DNA from: Rufibacter ruber
GTDB lineage: Bacteria; Bacteroidota; Bacteroidia; Cytophagales; Hymenobacteraceae
DNA length: 39,683 nt
Direction of reading: 5' to 3'
NCBI RefSeq assembly: GCF_001647275.1
Contig: NZ_LRMM01000050.1
Location: 1 to 39,683, forward strand
Both the position numbers and the translations under genes were made by a program. The first letter of the stretch is position 1. Each line of letters opens with the position of its first letter. The notes below the pieces were generated by a model. That model was not told where the DNA came from, ran no database searches, and saw only the letters and a program-made list of their open reading frames with translations. Positions 16,421-26,388 of the stretch are shown here, one piece after another.

Positions 16421-18775
16421 CTAGAAAGGATAGCCAATGGCCAGGTTTAGCACACCGCTGCCAAAGAGGCCGCTTTTGGGGCGGTCGTTGTTGGGGTAGT
16501 TGGGGTCCCGGAGCGGGAAGGCCAGATCAAACCGAAGCACAAAAAACTGCACGTCAACCCGCACCCCGGCGCCGGCGCCCACGGCCAGCTGACTCATGAA
16601 GTTGCCGGAGAACTTGGCGCCTGGGCGGTCTGGATCTTCATTGATCAACCAGACGTTACCGGCGTCTACAAAAACAGCCCCTTTCAGGTACGGGTCCAGG
16701 AGCGGGAACCGGAATTCGGCGTTGCCTTCAATACGTATGTCACCGGTCTGGTCAAAGAACGAGAAGCTCTGCGCCACGGGATCATCTGTGTTCAGGTTGC
16801 GGGTGGGCTCATACACCCCGGGGCCAATGCCGCGGGCGGGGAACGCCCTGATACTGTTGGGGCCCCCAATACCATATTGCTTGATGTACGGCAGCACGGT
16901 AGAGTTTCCGTAGGGAATACCCACGCCGCCAATCAGGCGGGTGGCCAGCACCAGTTTGTCTGTAATGTTGAAATAATAGCGGGTCTCCAGGTCTGTCTTC
17001 ACGTACTGCGAAATGGCTTGGCCGGCCAATGTGTTAGGGTCTTCCGGATCTGCCGGTCGGCCATTCTTGGCCCTGAAAAACAAACCCCACAAGCCGCCGG
17101 AGAGGTCAATGCCGGGGCTGATGTAGAACTGGTGCTTGCGCCCCTGTATGCCCTGGGTGTTATAGGTGAACCGGTAGTTACCGCCAATGATGAACTGCTG
17201 GTCAAAGCTGCGGGCCAGGAACGGGCGGTCACGCAAGATTCTGCTGAATGCCTCAGTAGAGTCAACCAGACGGGCAAACATGACCTGCACCGGGTTGATC
17301 TGGATCTCTGTGGTGGCGCGCTGTTTCCAGGAGTAGCCGTACTCAAAGTTAAACGAGTTCTGCTGGAAGTATTCGCGGCGGTCAATGAACCGGAAACCGG
17401 CCATGAACCGCGTACGCGGCTGGTACATGCTGTTGGAGATCCTGATGTCAAACGGTGAGATGATGCGCGGGATCTGCATTTCGGCGTCTGCCCCAAACTC
17501 ATAGGAGGTGAGGCCGGCGGGGCGTTCGGCGGTGCCGCTGGTCTGGTTCTCAAACGAGGCCACCAGGTTGAGCATGAGCAGTTCTGCGCCGCGCAGGGCG
17601 TTCCGGTTCCTAAAGTTGATGTTGATGCCCGGCCCGGCGTAGCCGTTTGACTTGGTCACCATCTGCACCTCGGGCCTAACAGATTTCTTCTTGGCTTGGG
17701 TCAGGAGAATGTCTGCGTTGAGCAGGCCGTTGGTGCCCACAGAATCCAGAGGCTCAAACCGCACCTCGGCAAACTTAAACGTGCCCAGGTCCATGAGACG
17801 GTTAATGGTCTGCAGGTGCCTTCTGCGGGAGTAGTAATCGTCATTCTTGATAAACACCGCGTTAAGAATGGCCTTGGCTTTGAACGTCTTCTCATCTGGG
17901 TAATACAGATAGTCTTCAAACTGCACCGGGGGTAACGAAGCGGAGCCCAGGCTGTCACCAATAGAGTAATCTGAAAAGACAGAGACTTGGTTGTATTTGT
18001 AGGGAATCAACGCCTTGTCTGGGGCGTCTTCTTTGATACGCACATAAATGTTCACCTTGTTCTGCTGGGTGCTGTCTACGTGAAAGATGAGGTAGCCTTC
18101 GTCAAAGAAGAAGTAGCCCTGTTCCTTGAGCGCGGCATCAATGCGTATGCGTTCGGCAATGAGCGTCTCCAGGTTGTACGGGTTGTTGACCTTGAGCAGG
18201 CTCTGCGGCTCGGTAGCCCTGATCCTGATGGCCAGGCTGTCCTGCCCCTGCGGGTACTGGATCTGCTGAATGGTATATTGTTTGCCCACCGTGGCGGTAT
18301 AGTGCACCTGCGCCATCTTGCGCTTGCTGGTGCTGTCAACGGTGTGGGCCAGCTCTGGCTGGAAATAACCAATGTTGTACAGCCGGTTGATCATTTGGCT
18401 GCGCACGCGGGCCGGATACGCCTCACTCAACAGTACCGGCGGCTCCCCCAGACGGGTTTTGATCCAGTTCTTGATGCCTTTGGTTTCCTTGTTGCCGCCC
18501 ATGGCGCTGTAGATGGCCAGCTTGGGGCGCATACCTAAAAAAGAGGTGTTCGGCTTGGGCCTGATGGCGTCTGCCAATTCTGCCTCTGCCGCTTTGGTGT
18601 CTGTTTCCGGGTAAGGCGAGGTGACTTTGATATCACCGCCAGTGTAGAGATAATCGCCCTGCGGAACACTTTTAATGCCGCTACAGCCCGCCAGCAGCAG
18701 GAGCGCCAGAAAAAGGGCACCGGTGCAAGAGGCGGCGGCAGCGCGGGAACGATTATGGAAGAAGGTCAGGGTCAT
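16421..18775 (-). CDS. tamL: TamL: BamA/TamA-family outer-membrane lipoprotein
   Basis: 784 residues. The signal peptide with lipobox LLAGC (lipidated Cys31) distinguishes Bacteroidota TamL from proteobacterial TamA. POTRA-type repeats occupy roughly residues 40-350 (for example KVNNPYNLETLIAERIRIDAAL, EQGYFFFDEGYLIF). The C-terminal half is a 16-strand Omp85 barrel (YYFNITDKLVLATRLIGG, SIRAFPARGIGPG resembling the conserved lid-loop motif, GAVFVDAGNVW) ending in aromatic Phe. It assists insertion of selected outer-membrane proteins together with TamB, encoded immediately upstream. The two reading frames overlap by one base (TAATG), so translation is coupled. Nothing unusual was seen in length or motifs. 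Confidence 0.93.
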   Translation of the reverse strand: MTLTFFHNRSRAAAASCTGALFLALLLLAGCSGIKSVPQGDYLYTGGDIKVTSPYPETDTKAAEAELADAIRPKPNTSFLGMRPKLAIYSAMGGNKETKGIKNWIKTRLGEPPVLLSEAYPARVRSQMINRLYNIGYFQPELAHTVDSTSKRKMAQVHYTATVGKQYTIQQIQYPQGQDSLAIRIRATEPQSLLKVNNPYNLETLIAERIRIDAALKEQGYFFFDEGYLIFHVDSTQQNKVNIYVRIKEDAPDKALIPYKYNQVSVFSDYSIGDSLGSASLPPVQFEDYLYYPDEKTFKAKAILNAVFIKNDDYYSRRRHLQTINRLMDLGTFKFAEVRFEPLDSVGTNGLLNADILLTQAKKKSVRPEVQMVTKSNGYAGPGININFRNRNALRGAELLMLNLVASFENQTSGTAERPAGLTSYEFGADAEMQIPRIISPFDIRISNSMYQPRTRFMAGFRFIDRREYFQQNSFNFEYGYSWKQRATTEIQINPVQVMFARLVDSTEAFSRILRDRPFLARSFDQQFIIGGNYRFTYNTQGIQGRKHQFYISPGIDLSGGLWGLFFRAKNGRPADPEDPNTLAGQAISQYVKTDLETRYYFNITDKLVLATRLIGGVGIPYGNSTVLPYIKQYGIGGPNSIRAFPARGIGPGVYEPTRNLNTDDPVAQSFSFFDQTGDIRIEGNAEFRFPLLDPYLKGAVFVDAGNVWLINEDPDRPGAKFSGNFMSQLAVGAGAGVRVDVQFFVLRFDLAFPLRDPNYPNNDRPKSGLFGSGVLNLAIGYPF

Positions 18776-21700
18776 TATTTTGCTTTGCCTGTGTTTTTGA
18801 AAAGTTCAGCTAGGTTGTCATAGTCTTTGACGAAGATGAGGGAGAGGCCCGTGCGCTGCAACTGCCCGTCTAAGAAGCCCTCATATGAATTCTGACGGAA
18901 CGCCCGCAGCCGCAGCCTGCCGTCTGGCAGCACCGAGTACTCCACCAGCACGTCACCGGCAAAGCCGCTGGCACCAGAGGCTGAACTCTGGCCGCTGCCC
19001 TCCAGGTTGATGTCTGTCCCGAAGCGCACGGTGAGCCGGTCATTGAGCAGCTGCTGCTGCAGCGCCACGTTCAGATCAGTGCGGCTTTGCCCTTCGCCGG
19101 TAGAATAGTCATCATAGGTGTTCAGCCCCAGATCTAGTCCAAGTCCGCCCAGGTATTTCCCGGTGAGGTTGTTCAGCTGGTCTGAGAGTACCTTGCTGGC
19201 GCTGCCGCGCAGGGCGCTGTTGATGCCACCGCCGCCCGACGAGGCCAGCGGGTCTGGTGCCATGAACCTACCCAGTACCAGCAATGAGAATACCTGCTTG
19301 GTACGCTCAGACTCCTGCGTGGGCTGGTTCAACTGTTCCAGACGGGCCTCTATCTCGGCATCGCCGCGGGCGTTTTCTTCCATCGCAATGCTGAAGGAAA
19401 TGGCAGGGTTCATCAGTTCACCAGACATGTTCAGGTGTACCTCAAACGGCATCTTCTGCCGGAACTGCGGTGCCGGATTAGGATCTTGGTTGGCAATGAG
19501 CTCATACGGCGCGGCATCTACCTTGTAGATTGCCGTGACGTTGACATCTGGGGTGTACGGGTCTCCCGTCCAGACCACGTAACTTTCTGGCGAGAATTCA
19601 AAACGTCGTTCCACCAGCTCATACAGGCTCATCTCATACGAGCCCTCGGTTACGTCAAAGCGGCCGGTGAGCGTGATGTTCTCTGTCACGTCATAGCCCA
19701 GATTCAAAGTAGTGTTGCCCCTGATGGTGAGTTGGTCACCGGCGTTGGGGTCTACAATCACGTTGATAGGTGTTTCATCTGTGAGCTCCAGGGTCATGGC
19801 CATCTCAATCCCTGACACCTCGGCATCTAGCGTGTCTAGTTCTTTCTGCCTTCTCAGGCGGCGGTTACGGGTACTGTCAACGTCTACAAAGACCACAATG
19901 CCTTCGCGGTTCACGCTGGTGGGCTCATCTGGCATCACGTAGGTGAAGGTGGAGTTAGGCGCCACTTTCACGTTGGTGTTGATCACGGGCACGTTCAGGT
20001 CGCCGGTAATGCGGGTGTCACTGTCCAGGAACACGGTGCCGTAGTACAGCGGGTTGTCGGCCGCGGTGCTGTTCATGGCCAGGAAGTTATCTGTGGTGGC
20101 CCGCAGGTTAAAGCGGTAGTCAATGAAATTGGTGGTGAGAATGGCCCCGTTGATCACCGCCTCATTGCCCAGCGAATCAACCAGGGAGAACTGGTTAAAC
20201 TGAATGCCTTCATTGTTCACCACCAGCCGCTCATCTGGAATGCGGTAGGTGGAGTTGAGCATGGCCACGTTGAAAGAGGCGTTCTGGAACTGCAGATCCC
20301 CCTGAATATTTGGGCTGCTGGCGCTGCCCCGCACTGCCACGGTACCGCCTAAACCGCCGCTCATGTCTTTGAGCATGCCTTGGGTGAACGGTTGCACGCT
20401 GGCCAGATTCAACTGGTCTAAGGTTACATCAAAAGACAAAGGCTGACCTTCAGTGGCCAGATAATAACCCGTCACCGCTACATTGTTGCCGTTGCCGGTA
20501 AGGCGGGCGTTCACGTCATAGCGGTTAGCGGTGGTGTTACGCGCTTCAACAGCAATATCACCCACGGGGTTGTTCTGGTAGCGGAGCCCCGTCAGGTCCA
20601 TGTCAGCGGTGAAACTCATGGTGCCGGCCAGGTCATTGATAGTGGCTTGCCCGTTCAGTTGCCCGGCCAGCAGACTGTCATCTTGCGTGACGGCGCGGGC
20701 TAAGTACCCAAGGTCCAGGTTCTGGATATTCACGTTGAGCGGCGAATTCTGGTTATTTGCGTTCTGGCTTTGCAGCGCAATGGACTGCGGCCCGTTAGAC
20801 AGCTGCAGATTATTGGCCACCACCGCGCCTGAGGCGGTATAATAGCGCACAAAATTGTTCGGTGATACTGCCCACTTATCCCGGTTGATCACCAGGTCTG
20901 GCGAGATGTTCACCTCAAGGGCATTGGCCAACTGCTTTAACTGCACGCCAATGGCGGTTTCTTCTTCGCCCCCGGCGCTCATGTTAGCCGCCCTGGCCGC
21001 CACTATGTTGTCTTGCACGTTGCCGGCCAGCACAAGGTTGTTCACCCTGAAGGTGGTATCTTGCCGCACTCGTTCTGCCCTTACCGCATAATTCAACTGG
21101 TCAGGGTTGGAGTCTACATTCAGGGTGAGCGAGTCTAACCGGTAGCCGCTGTACCTGATGCGCGGCAACAGGCCGTGCACCTCTAAGTTGGCGGTTCGGC
21201 TGTCATAAGAACCGTAGAGCGTGTCCAGCTGAATTCTCCTGAGTCCCGGTACAAAGGCGGCAATGACTCTGGGCTTGTGCAGCGCCATGCCAAACGTAAA
21301 CTGCTGCGGCGTAGCCGATGCCCGGTAGGGGCCGTTGCCCATGTCATAGTACCGGCTGATGTGGTTGATAAGCTCCGGCGCCAGATTGCCCAGGGCAATG
21401 TTACCATCAAGGTTGGCGGTTAAGATGTCAGATAACAGACGTACCTGTGTCTGCCCCGGCCGCTGCACCAGCGCCAGGTTCAGCGTGTCAATGGGAATGA
21501 GTTGGTTGTTTGTGGTCACGGCCGCGTCATAGGCCACCACGGTTCCGTTGAGGCTGTTGGCGTCTGCTCCCGTCATGTTGGCCTCAATTCTTCCGCGCAA
21601 GCGTAAATCCTCACTATATAGCTTGATGGCTTGAAAATCAATGTGGCTGATGTTGGCGGCCACCTGAAAATCAGGCTGCTCCCCGCGCAGGTTCACTACC

Positions 21701-23778
21701 CCGTTCAGGCTGAAGGCAATGTTCTCATCACGGCTGCTGAGGGCTTTGATGTCATAGCGGTTGCGGTTTACATCTACATCCAGGTCAATGTTGCGGTAGG
21801 CGTAGCCGTTGTACTCCAGGCTCTGCACGGCCCCGTCTATGCGGGCCACCATGTTCTCAGGGGCCAGACCGGTGCCATTGATGTTGGCTACCAACGTAGC
21901 TCGGCCCAAGGCCGGATTTTGAATCAGTTTGCCTACGTCAAAGCGCAGAAGGCGCACGTTGCCCTGAATACGTTCCTGGCCCGGCGCCCGCCCCGGTTCC
22001 ATGTCAATGTTGGCCACGGCATTCCCGAAGCTGGTGCGCAAGGTGGCATTCACATCAAATGCGGTGGTGCTGCCGCTGAAGGTACCCTCCAGGTCTATGG
22101 ACGGCGGCAGCGTAATGTTGGCGGGCAACGTACCGGCCGGCAATAATGATTTGATGTCTGCGGCGGTGGTGTGGAACCGGTTGATCTTTACGTTGGCCAG
22201 CAGGTTGTCTACGTTGGGCAAGCCTCGTATTCTTCCGCTGGCGGCCAGTTCTGTATTGCGCCAACCGCTCACCCGCAGGTTATTCACCAAGAGGTTGTCC
22301 ATGCGGCCGTCTACCTGCCCACTCAGGCGCACGCTCTGGTTCAGGTTGCCCGCCAACGGCGGCTGTTTGGCCAAGGCGGGTTGCAGCAGGGCAATGTCTT
22401 CAAAGCCAATGTAGGTGTTCTGAAAATCTGCGCTCAGGGTGAGTTTGCTCAGGTCATCTGCGGCAGTTTCCAGTGACGGGTAGCCTACTTTGAGGCGGCG
22501 GGCAATGCGGCTGTTGCCGGTTTGCAGAACTAAATCAGTGAGTTCGGTCTGTACCGAGTCAAACAGAATGCCGGCGGTGAACTGCTGCACCTGAAACCCG
22601 CTCTTCTCCTGAAAACTCAGGTTCTCCAGCTGGGCGGTGGTGCGGTTGTTGCTGAAGAACAGATCATTGAGCTGTACGTTCAGGTTGCGGGCCTGCAGGT
22701 GGTTATAGTCCATGCCCCGGGCCTGGCGGGGCTGGTCATAGTTGTCAAAAACCGCATCTACACCTGTGATGTTCAGGTTGTCCAGCGTAACCACCCAGTT
22801 GGCCGGCTGGCCGGTTTTCTCCACGGCTTCTTCCAGCGCCTCAATGGCTTCTTTGGGGTTGACCACGCGGTACTCAGCGGGCATGTCGGCGTTTTGGGCG
22901 TAGGCCAGGGTGCTGTTGTGCAGCTCCAGGCTGGCCAGGTCAATGCGGGTTTTCTGCAGGTCAATGTTATCGGCGTCTAGCCGCGCCTTGCCCAGGTTCA
23001 CGTCTATGAATTGCCGGGCCACGCCGTTGCGGTACTTGAGTTTCACGCGGTCAAGGGCCACCGTGTTCAGCCCGAACTGCATGGTAAGCGGTTCCTGTTC
23101 GCCCTCTGGCGGAACTTTGGTCTGCACCATGTCTACCCACGTATCGCGCAGCGCGATGTTCTCAATACGGTAGATTTCCTTGGTAAGGTCCAGCTCGTCC
23201 ATCTCCACGTTCAGAGCGCCCACGCGGGTGGCCACGTTCTGGCCGTTCACCTGGTCACGGTAGGTGAGGTAGATGTTCTGCAGGTCAATGGTGCCAATGT
23301 CATAGGTAAAGCCGGCACTGGTGGTGTCAGTGACGGTAGTGTCTGGCGGGGTGGTGGCGAAGGCGGCCAGAATGTAGTCAAAGTTGAAGGTGCTGTCTGG
23401 CAGGGTGCGCTGCACGTGCAGCGTGGCGTTGTGCAGCTCCAGGGAGTGGAGCGCCACGTTTGATTTAATGAGACCGAAGAGGTCCAGATTGGCCGCCAGA
23501 TGTTTTGAGTACCAGAGGGTGTCGCCTTTTTGGTCTTCCAGGTACACGTCTTCCAGCAGGATGTCTTTGCGGAAGTCGCTCCGGAACTTGCCAATGCGCA
23601 CCTCGGTGCCAATTTTGCCTTGCAGATAGTTTTCGGCTTTGCGGGCGGCAAAGTCCTGTACTGTGGGAAACTGCAGTGCCACCAACAGCAGGAGCACCAA
23701 GGCCAGAATAATGCCAATGATCCAGAGGAGCACTTTGAGGGTGCCCAAGGTATATTTCTTAAATGCGTGCGTAGACAA
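18775..23778 (-). CDS. tamB: TamB: translocation and assembly module inner-membrane protein (DUF490)
   Basis: 1667 residues. One N-terminal membrane helix (VLLWIIGIILALVLLLLVAL, residues ~15-34) is followed by a very long repetitive beta-rich periplasmic region with AsmA/TamB-like repeats (LDNLNITGVDAVF, LNVQLNDLFFS) and a C-terminal DUF490 domain (LNLGYDVTENITLTGRFDVTEG, then LFSLLVLGRF, SDQLNNLTGKYLGGLGLDLGL). TamB forms a hydrophobic groove bridging the two membranes for outer-membrane protein assembly or lipid transport. The start is TTG at 23776-23778: the frame upstream shows no ATG, and the downstream sequence begins with the expected short charged segment before the helix. It is co-transcribed with tamL, the family's standard partner. 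Confidence 0.94.
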   Translation of the reverse strand: MSTHAFKKYTLGTLKVLLWIIGIILALVLLLLVALQFPTVQDFAARKAENYLQGKIGTEVRIGKFRSDFRKDILLEDVYLEDQKGDTLWYSKHLAANLDLFGLIKSNVALHSLELHNATLHVQRTLPDSTFNFDYILAAFATTPPDTTVTDTTSAGFTYDIGTIDLQNIYLTYRDQVNGQNVATRVGALNVEMDELDLTKEIYRIENIALRDTWVDMVQTKVPPEGEQEPLTMQFGLNTVALDRVKLKYRNGVARQFIDVNLGKARLDADNIDLQKTRIDLASLELHNSTLAYAQNADMPAEYRVVNPKEAIEALEEAVEKTGQPANWVVTLDNLNITGVDAVFDNYDQPRQARGMDYNHLQARNLNVQLNDLFFSNNRTTAQLENLSFQEKSGFQVQQFTAGILFDSVQTELTDLVLQTGNSRIARRLKVGYPSLETAADDLSKLTLSADFQNTYIGFEDIALLQPALAKQPPLAGNLNQSVRLSGQVDGRMDNLLVNNLRVSGWRNTELAASGRIRGLPNVDNLLANVKINRFHTTAADIKSLLPAGTLPANITLPPSIDLEGTFSGSTTAFDVNATLRTSFGNAVANIDMEPGRAPGQERIQGNVRLLRFDVGKLIQNPALGRATLVANINGTGLAPENMVARIDGAVQSLEYNGYAYRNIDLDVDVNRNRYDIKALSSRDENIAFSLNGVVNLRGEQPDFQVAANISHIDFQAIKLYSEDLRLRGRIEANMTGADANSLNGTVVAYDAAVTTNNQLIPIDTLNLALVQRPGQTQVRLLSDILTANLDGNIALGNLAPELINHISRYYDMGNGPYRASATPQQFTFGMALHKPRVIAAFVPGLRRIQLDTLYGSYDSRTANLEVHGLLPRIRYSGYRLDSLTLNVDSNPDQLNYAVRAERVRQDTTFRVNNLVLAGNVQDNIVAARAANMSAGGEEETAIGVQLKQLANALEVNISPDLVINRDKWAVSPNNFVRYYTASGAVVANNLQLSNGPQSIALQSQNANNQNSPLNVNIQNLDLGYLARAVTQDDSLLAGQLNGQATINDLAGTMSFTADMDLTGLRYQNNPVGDIAVEARNTTANRYDVNARLTGNGNNVAVTGYYLATEGQPLSFDVTLDQLNLASVQPFTQGMLKDMSGGLGGTVAVRGSASSPNIQGDLQFQNASFNVAMLNSTYRIPDERLVVNNEGIQFNQFSLVDSLGNEAVINGAILTTNFIDYRFNLRATTDNFLAMNSTAADNPLYYGTVFLDSDTRITGDLNVPVINTNVKVAPNSTFTYVMPDEPTSVNREGIVVFVDVDSTRNRRLRRQKELDTLDAEVSGIEMAMTLELTDETPINVIVDPNAGDQLTIRGNTTLNLGYDVTENITLTGRFDVTEGSYEMSLYELVERRFEFSPESYVVWTGDPYTPDVNVTAIYKVDAAPYELIANQDPNPAPQFRQKMPFEVHLNMSGELMNPAISFSIAMEENARGDAEIEARLEQLNQPTQESERTKQVFSLLVLGRFMAPDPLASSGGGGINSALRGSASKVLSDQLNNLTGKYLGGLGLDLGLNTYDDYSTGEGQSRTDLNVALQQQLLNDRLTVRFGTDINLEGSGQSSASGASGFAGDVLVEYSVLPDGRLRLRAFRQNSYEGFLDGQLQRTGLSLIFVKDYDNLAELFKNTGKAK

Positions 23779-23869
23779 GGTGAATAGGCTGGTAAAATCC
23801 TGTGATGCTACTTGTACTCAACTCATATAGCCGTGGTTACATATATGTAGGGTAACTACAATAAGAAGT

Positions 23870-23909
23870 GCGTTTTTGGGCTGTTTTTTGAAAAACAGGC
23901 TGAAAACAG
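23870..23909. repeat. Palindromic intergenic repeat, copy 11
   Basis: GCGTTTTTGGGCTGTTTTTT paired with AAAAACAGGCTGAAAACAG, with wobble/mismatch positions in the core. It lies about 90 bases upstream of tamB. Confidence 0.85.
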
Positions 23910-23997
23910 GAAGATAGAATGGGGCTTTGGCGGATATTTGCCTTTGAAGTTGATGAAAGTGGCTATTTGCACAGGAGTGTACACATTGATGATTATT

Positions 23998-24023
23998 CCC
24001 CTCCTCGGAGGGGTAGGGGTGGG
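23998..24023. repeat. G-run REP-like hairpin, copy 1
   Basis: CCCCTCC-TC-GGAGGGG hairpin followed by a further run TAGGGGTGGG. Same architecture as the element at 24493-24522. Confidence 0.6.
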
Positions 24024-24198
24024 TTAATACGCATTGCTGATCCTTCTTTTGCAATTTGAGTTTACAGAGATTCCAATGCCATTCAGCCCAAAAGCTTTTG
24101 CTCCCACTCCCGTTCCAACCAAGCCTCAAACTGCTGTTTCTCTCTGCTTAGGTTTGTCACGTTGATTCTTGATATTCAACCTAACCAAAAGAATCAAC

Positions 24199-24236
24199 AA
24201 GCCCCTGACTCGCTGCCGCTCAGACAGGAGGGGCTT
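24199..24236. terminator. Orphan terminator-like hairpin
   Basis: AAGCCCCT (24199-24206) pairs with AGGGGCTT (24229-24236). A T-rich stretch (CATTTGTTTT) follows on the plus strand, but no gene ends nearby. It could close a small RNA or be a relic of a lost gene. Confidence 0.4.
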
Positions 24237-24385
24237 CATTTGTTTTCCCACCTGTCCCGGGGCTGTCTGTTCCATTGCCACCGCGGGCACTGCTAACTTC
24301 AGCCGTCTGTCCGTGCTCCCGCTAAGCTCCTTCCCAGTGCCTGCGGCTTCTGCGTCGCCCGCTCCCGCAGGCACTGATGAGGAGG

Positions 24386-24428
24386 TTTGCGTTTTGGGGC
24401 TGTTTCCGGAAACAGCCCAAAACGCAAA
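24386..24428. repeat. Palindromic intergenic repeat, copy 12
   Basis: TTTGCGTTTT-GGGG-CTGTTTCC pairs with GGAAACAG-CCC-AAAACGCAAA with one bulged G. The outer TTTGCG/CGCAAA is copy-specific and paired. Confidence 0.9.
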
Positions 24429-24492
24429 ATGAAACATTTACTTTACTTCTATGGCGCGGAAGTTACTTCCGTGACTTACAACTCTAGTAGAT

Positions 24493-24522
24493 ACTCCCCC
24501 TTTGAAGGGGGCGCAGGGGGAT
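24493..24522. repeat. G-run REP-like hairpin, copy 2
   Basis: CCCCCTTTGAAGGGGG hairpin followed by CGCAGGGGGA. It parallels the element at 23998; a much degraded third form may sit at 28862-28882. Confidence 0.6.
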
Positions 24523-24946
24523 GTTTACACCTGCCGGTCCACGCGTGCCTAATGTTTATCTGGTCATTTATAGGAGACAACTGTAATGTATTCTGGAGGT
24601 AACTTCTCAAGGCAAGCAAAATACAGCCTGTGGATTCCTGTAGGGTAAGTAAAGGAGAGGTGTTAGGTGCAGGAAGCGCCTATAGTAATTGAAAGTTTAA
24701 GGGGTACTCCTTGTAAACACAAACGGCAGCTAGAGAGCTGCGACTGTGTCCTAATCATTTTCTACAAACAAACAGTGCAAAGCTAAGCTCCTGCCACCGG
24801 CTGGAACAAGCCAAAAACAAAGCTTAACAGAAAGTTGATGTAGCCGGGTGATTTTAACGCTAAAGTAGGAGAAACGGATTGTCTGGCTTCATCTTCCGGT
24901 AACCCTTCGGTAACACTTGTGAGCGAACGGGGATATTTTTCAGGAA

Positions 24947-26317
24947 TCAGGGTTGCAGAAACTGGCTGTACCATTGGCCGGACGCTTTGACAATGCGTTG
25001 CTGGGTCTCAAAGTCAACGTACACCAACCCGAAGCGCGGGTGATAGCCCTCTGCCCACTCAAAGTTGTCTGTGAACGACCAGACAAAGTACCCTTGCACG
25101 TTCACGCCTTCCTGCTTGGCTCTGAGTACCTGCTGCAGGTGGTCCTGCAGGTACTGTTTTCGCTGGAGGTCGTGTACCTGCCCGTATACCACTGTGTCTG
25201 GAAACGCTGCCCCATTCTCTGTGATGATGATTTTCTTCACGCCTGCATACGCACTGTATTTCTTGAGAACCTGATAGATGGCTTCAGGATGGATTTCCCA
25301 TTTCATGACGGTGTGGGGCACCTTCCGTTTGGGCGCAGGCACCAGTTTGGCTTGCAGAAAGGGGGTGAAGAAGGAATATCTGACCAGTTCGCGGGTGTAG
25401 TTCTGGAGGCCTATGAAATCAAAGTCAAAGGCTAGGCGCGCTTCATCGCCAGGGGCGAAATACTTTTCTATACGGCGCAGGTAAGGTACATCAGCCACGG
25501 GATAGCCCAGGCCTAAGGAAGGTTCCAGGAATAGCCGGTTCAAGAGGGCGTCTACCCTGCGGGTGGCGTTTCGGTCACGCTCCAGCGGGCGGTAAGGCTC
25601 CAGATGGGAGCAGGAGAAGGTGGTGCCTACTTCCGCGTGGGGCAGGAGTTGTTTCAGGATTCTACCGCCCTCGGCCTGGCAGAGGCTGGCGTGGTGGGCG
25701 GCGGCCAGAAAGGCACCAAGTTCGCGGCGGCCGGGGGCATGCACGCCTAAAAAGTAGCCGGCACCTACAAAGGCCATCGGTTCGTTGAGCACCATCCAAT
25801 GCTTAACCCTATCGCCAAACTTCTGGGCGCACAAAGACACGTACTCCTGAAACCAACTCACAATGTCGCGGTTGGCCCAGCCGCCACGTTTCTCCAGCGC
25901 TGCCGGTAGATCCCAGTGATAGAGGGTGACCCACGGTTCAATGTTCCGTTGCAGGCAGTTGTCCAGCAGGCGGTCATAGTAGTCTAATCCCTTTGTGTTC
26001 ACGGCACCGGTGCCTTCAGGAATAATTCTGGGCCACGAGAAGGAAAACCGGAAGCAGGGAATATGCAGGGCCTGCATAAGTTCTAAGTCCTGCGGGTAGC
26101 GGTTATAGAAGTCACAGGTGTGGTTAGCGTGGTGCCCCCGTTGGATTTTGCCTTTCCGCTGGGTGAACTCGTCCCAGATGGAGGCGCCTTTGCCATCGGC
26201 GGTGTGGGCTCCCTCTATCTGGTAGGCTGCCGTTGAGACGCCCCATTTAAATTCTTGCCCGAAATCTTCTTTCTGTAAGGGGGAATCTTCTTGATTTGCT
26301 GCTGCTTCGTTGTCCAT
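24947..26317 (-). CDS. Glycoside hydrolase family 1 beta-glucosidase
   Basis: 456 residues, the family's typical length. The GH1 signature region FKWGVSTAAYQIEGA is at residues 23-37. The acid/base glutamate is Glu179 in WMVLNEP, and the nucleophile is Glu367 in IIITENGAAF. VWSFTDNFEWAEGY and the fixed YHWDLPAAL motif are present. It cleaves beta-linked glucosides or galactosides with retention of configuration. There is no signal peptide, so it is cytoplasmic and would act on imported disaccharides, although no transporter is adjacent. The sequence ends in a TGA at 24947-24949. It lies 71 bases downstream of the glycosyltransferase gene on the same strand and could share its transcript. Confidence 0.95.
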   Translation of the reverse strand: MDNEAAANQEDSPLQKEDFGQEFKWGVSTAAYQIEGAHTADGKGASIWDEFTQRKGKIQRGHHANHTCDFYNRYPQDLELMQALHIPCFRFSFSWPRIIPEGTGAVNTKGLDYYDRLLDNCLQRNIEPWVTLYHWDLPAALEKRGGWANRDIVSWFQEYVSLCAQKFGDRVKHWMVLNEPMAFVGAGYFLGVHAPGRRELGAFLAAAHHASLCQAEGGRILKQLLPHAEVGTTFSCSHLEPYRPLERDRNATRRVDALLNRLFLEPSLGLGYPVADVPYLRRIEKYFAPGDEARLAFDFDFIGLQNYTRELVRYSFFTPFLQAKLVPAPKRKVPHTVMKWEIHPEAIYQVLKKYSAYAGVKKIIITENGAAFPDTVVYGQVHDLQRKQYLQDHLQQVLRAKQEGVNVQGYFVWSFTDNFEWAEGYHPRFGLVYVDFETQQRIVKASGQWYSQFLQP

Positions 26318-26388
26318 GCCGGGGTGGCCCGTGGGTCTGTAGGTAAATTGTGGTTTTGGTAAAAGCCTAAGGGGTGTATCAGCGGCTT

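Larger units (their letters stand above)
23779..24946. other. 1.17-kb intergenic region rich in structured elements
   Basis: No convincing gene. In order it holds palindromic copy 11 (23870-23909), a G-run hairpin (23998-24023), a terminator-like hairpin (24199-24236), a 12-base perfect inverted repeat CAGTGCCTGCGG (24335-24346 with 24365-24376), palindromic copy 12 (24386-24428) and a second G-run hairpin (24493-24522). The minus strand at 24066-24142 reads REKQQFEAWLEREWEQKLLG followed by a stop, possibly the tail of a decayed gene. Confidence 0.45.
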
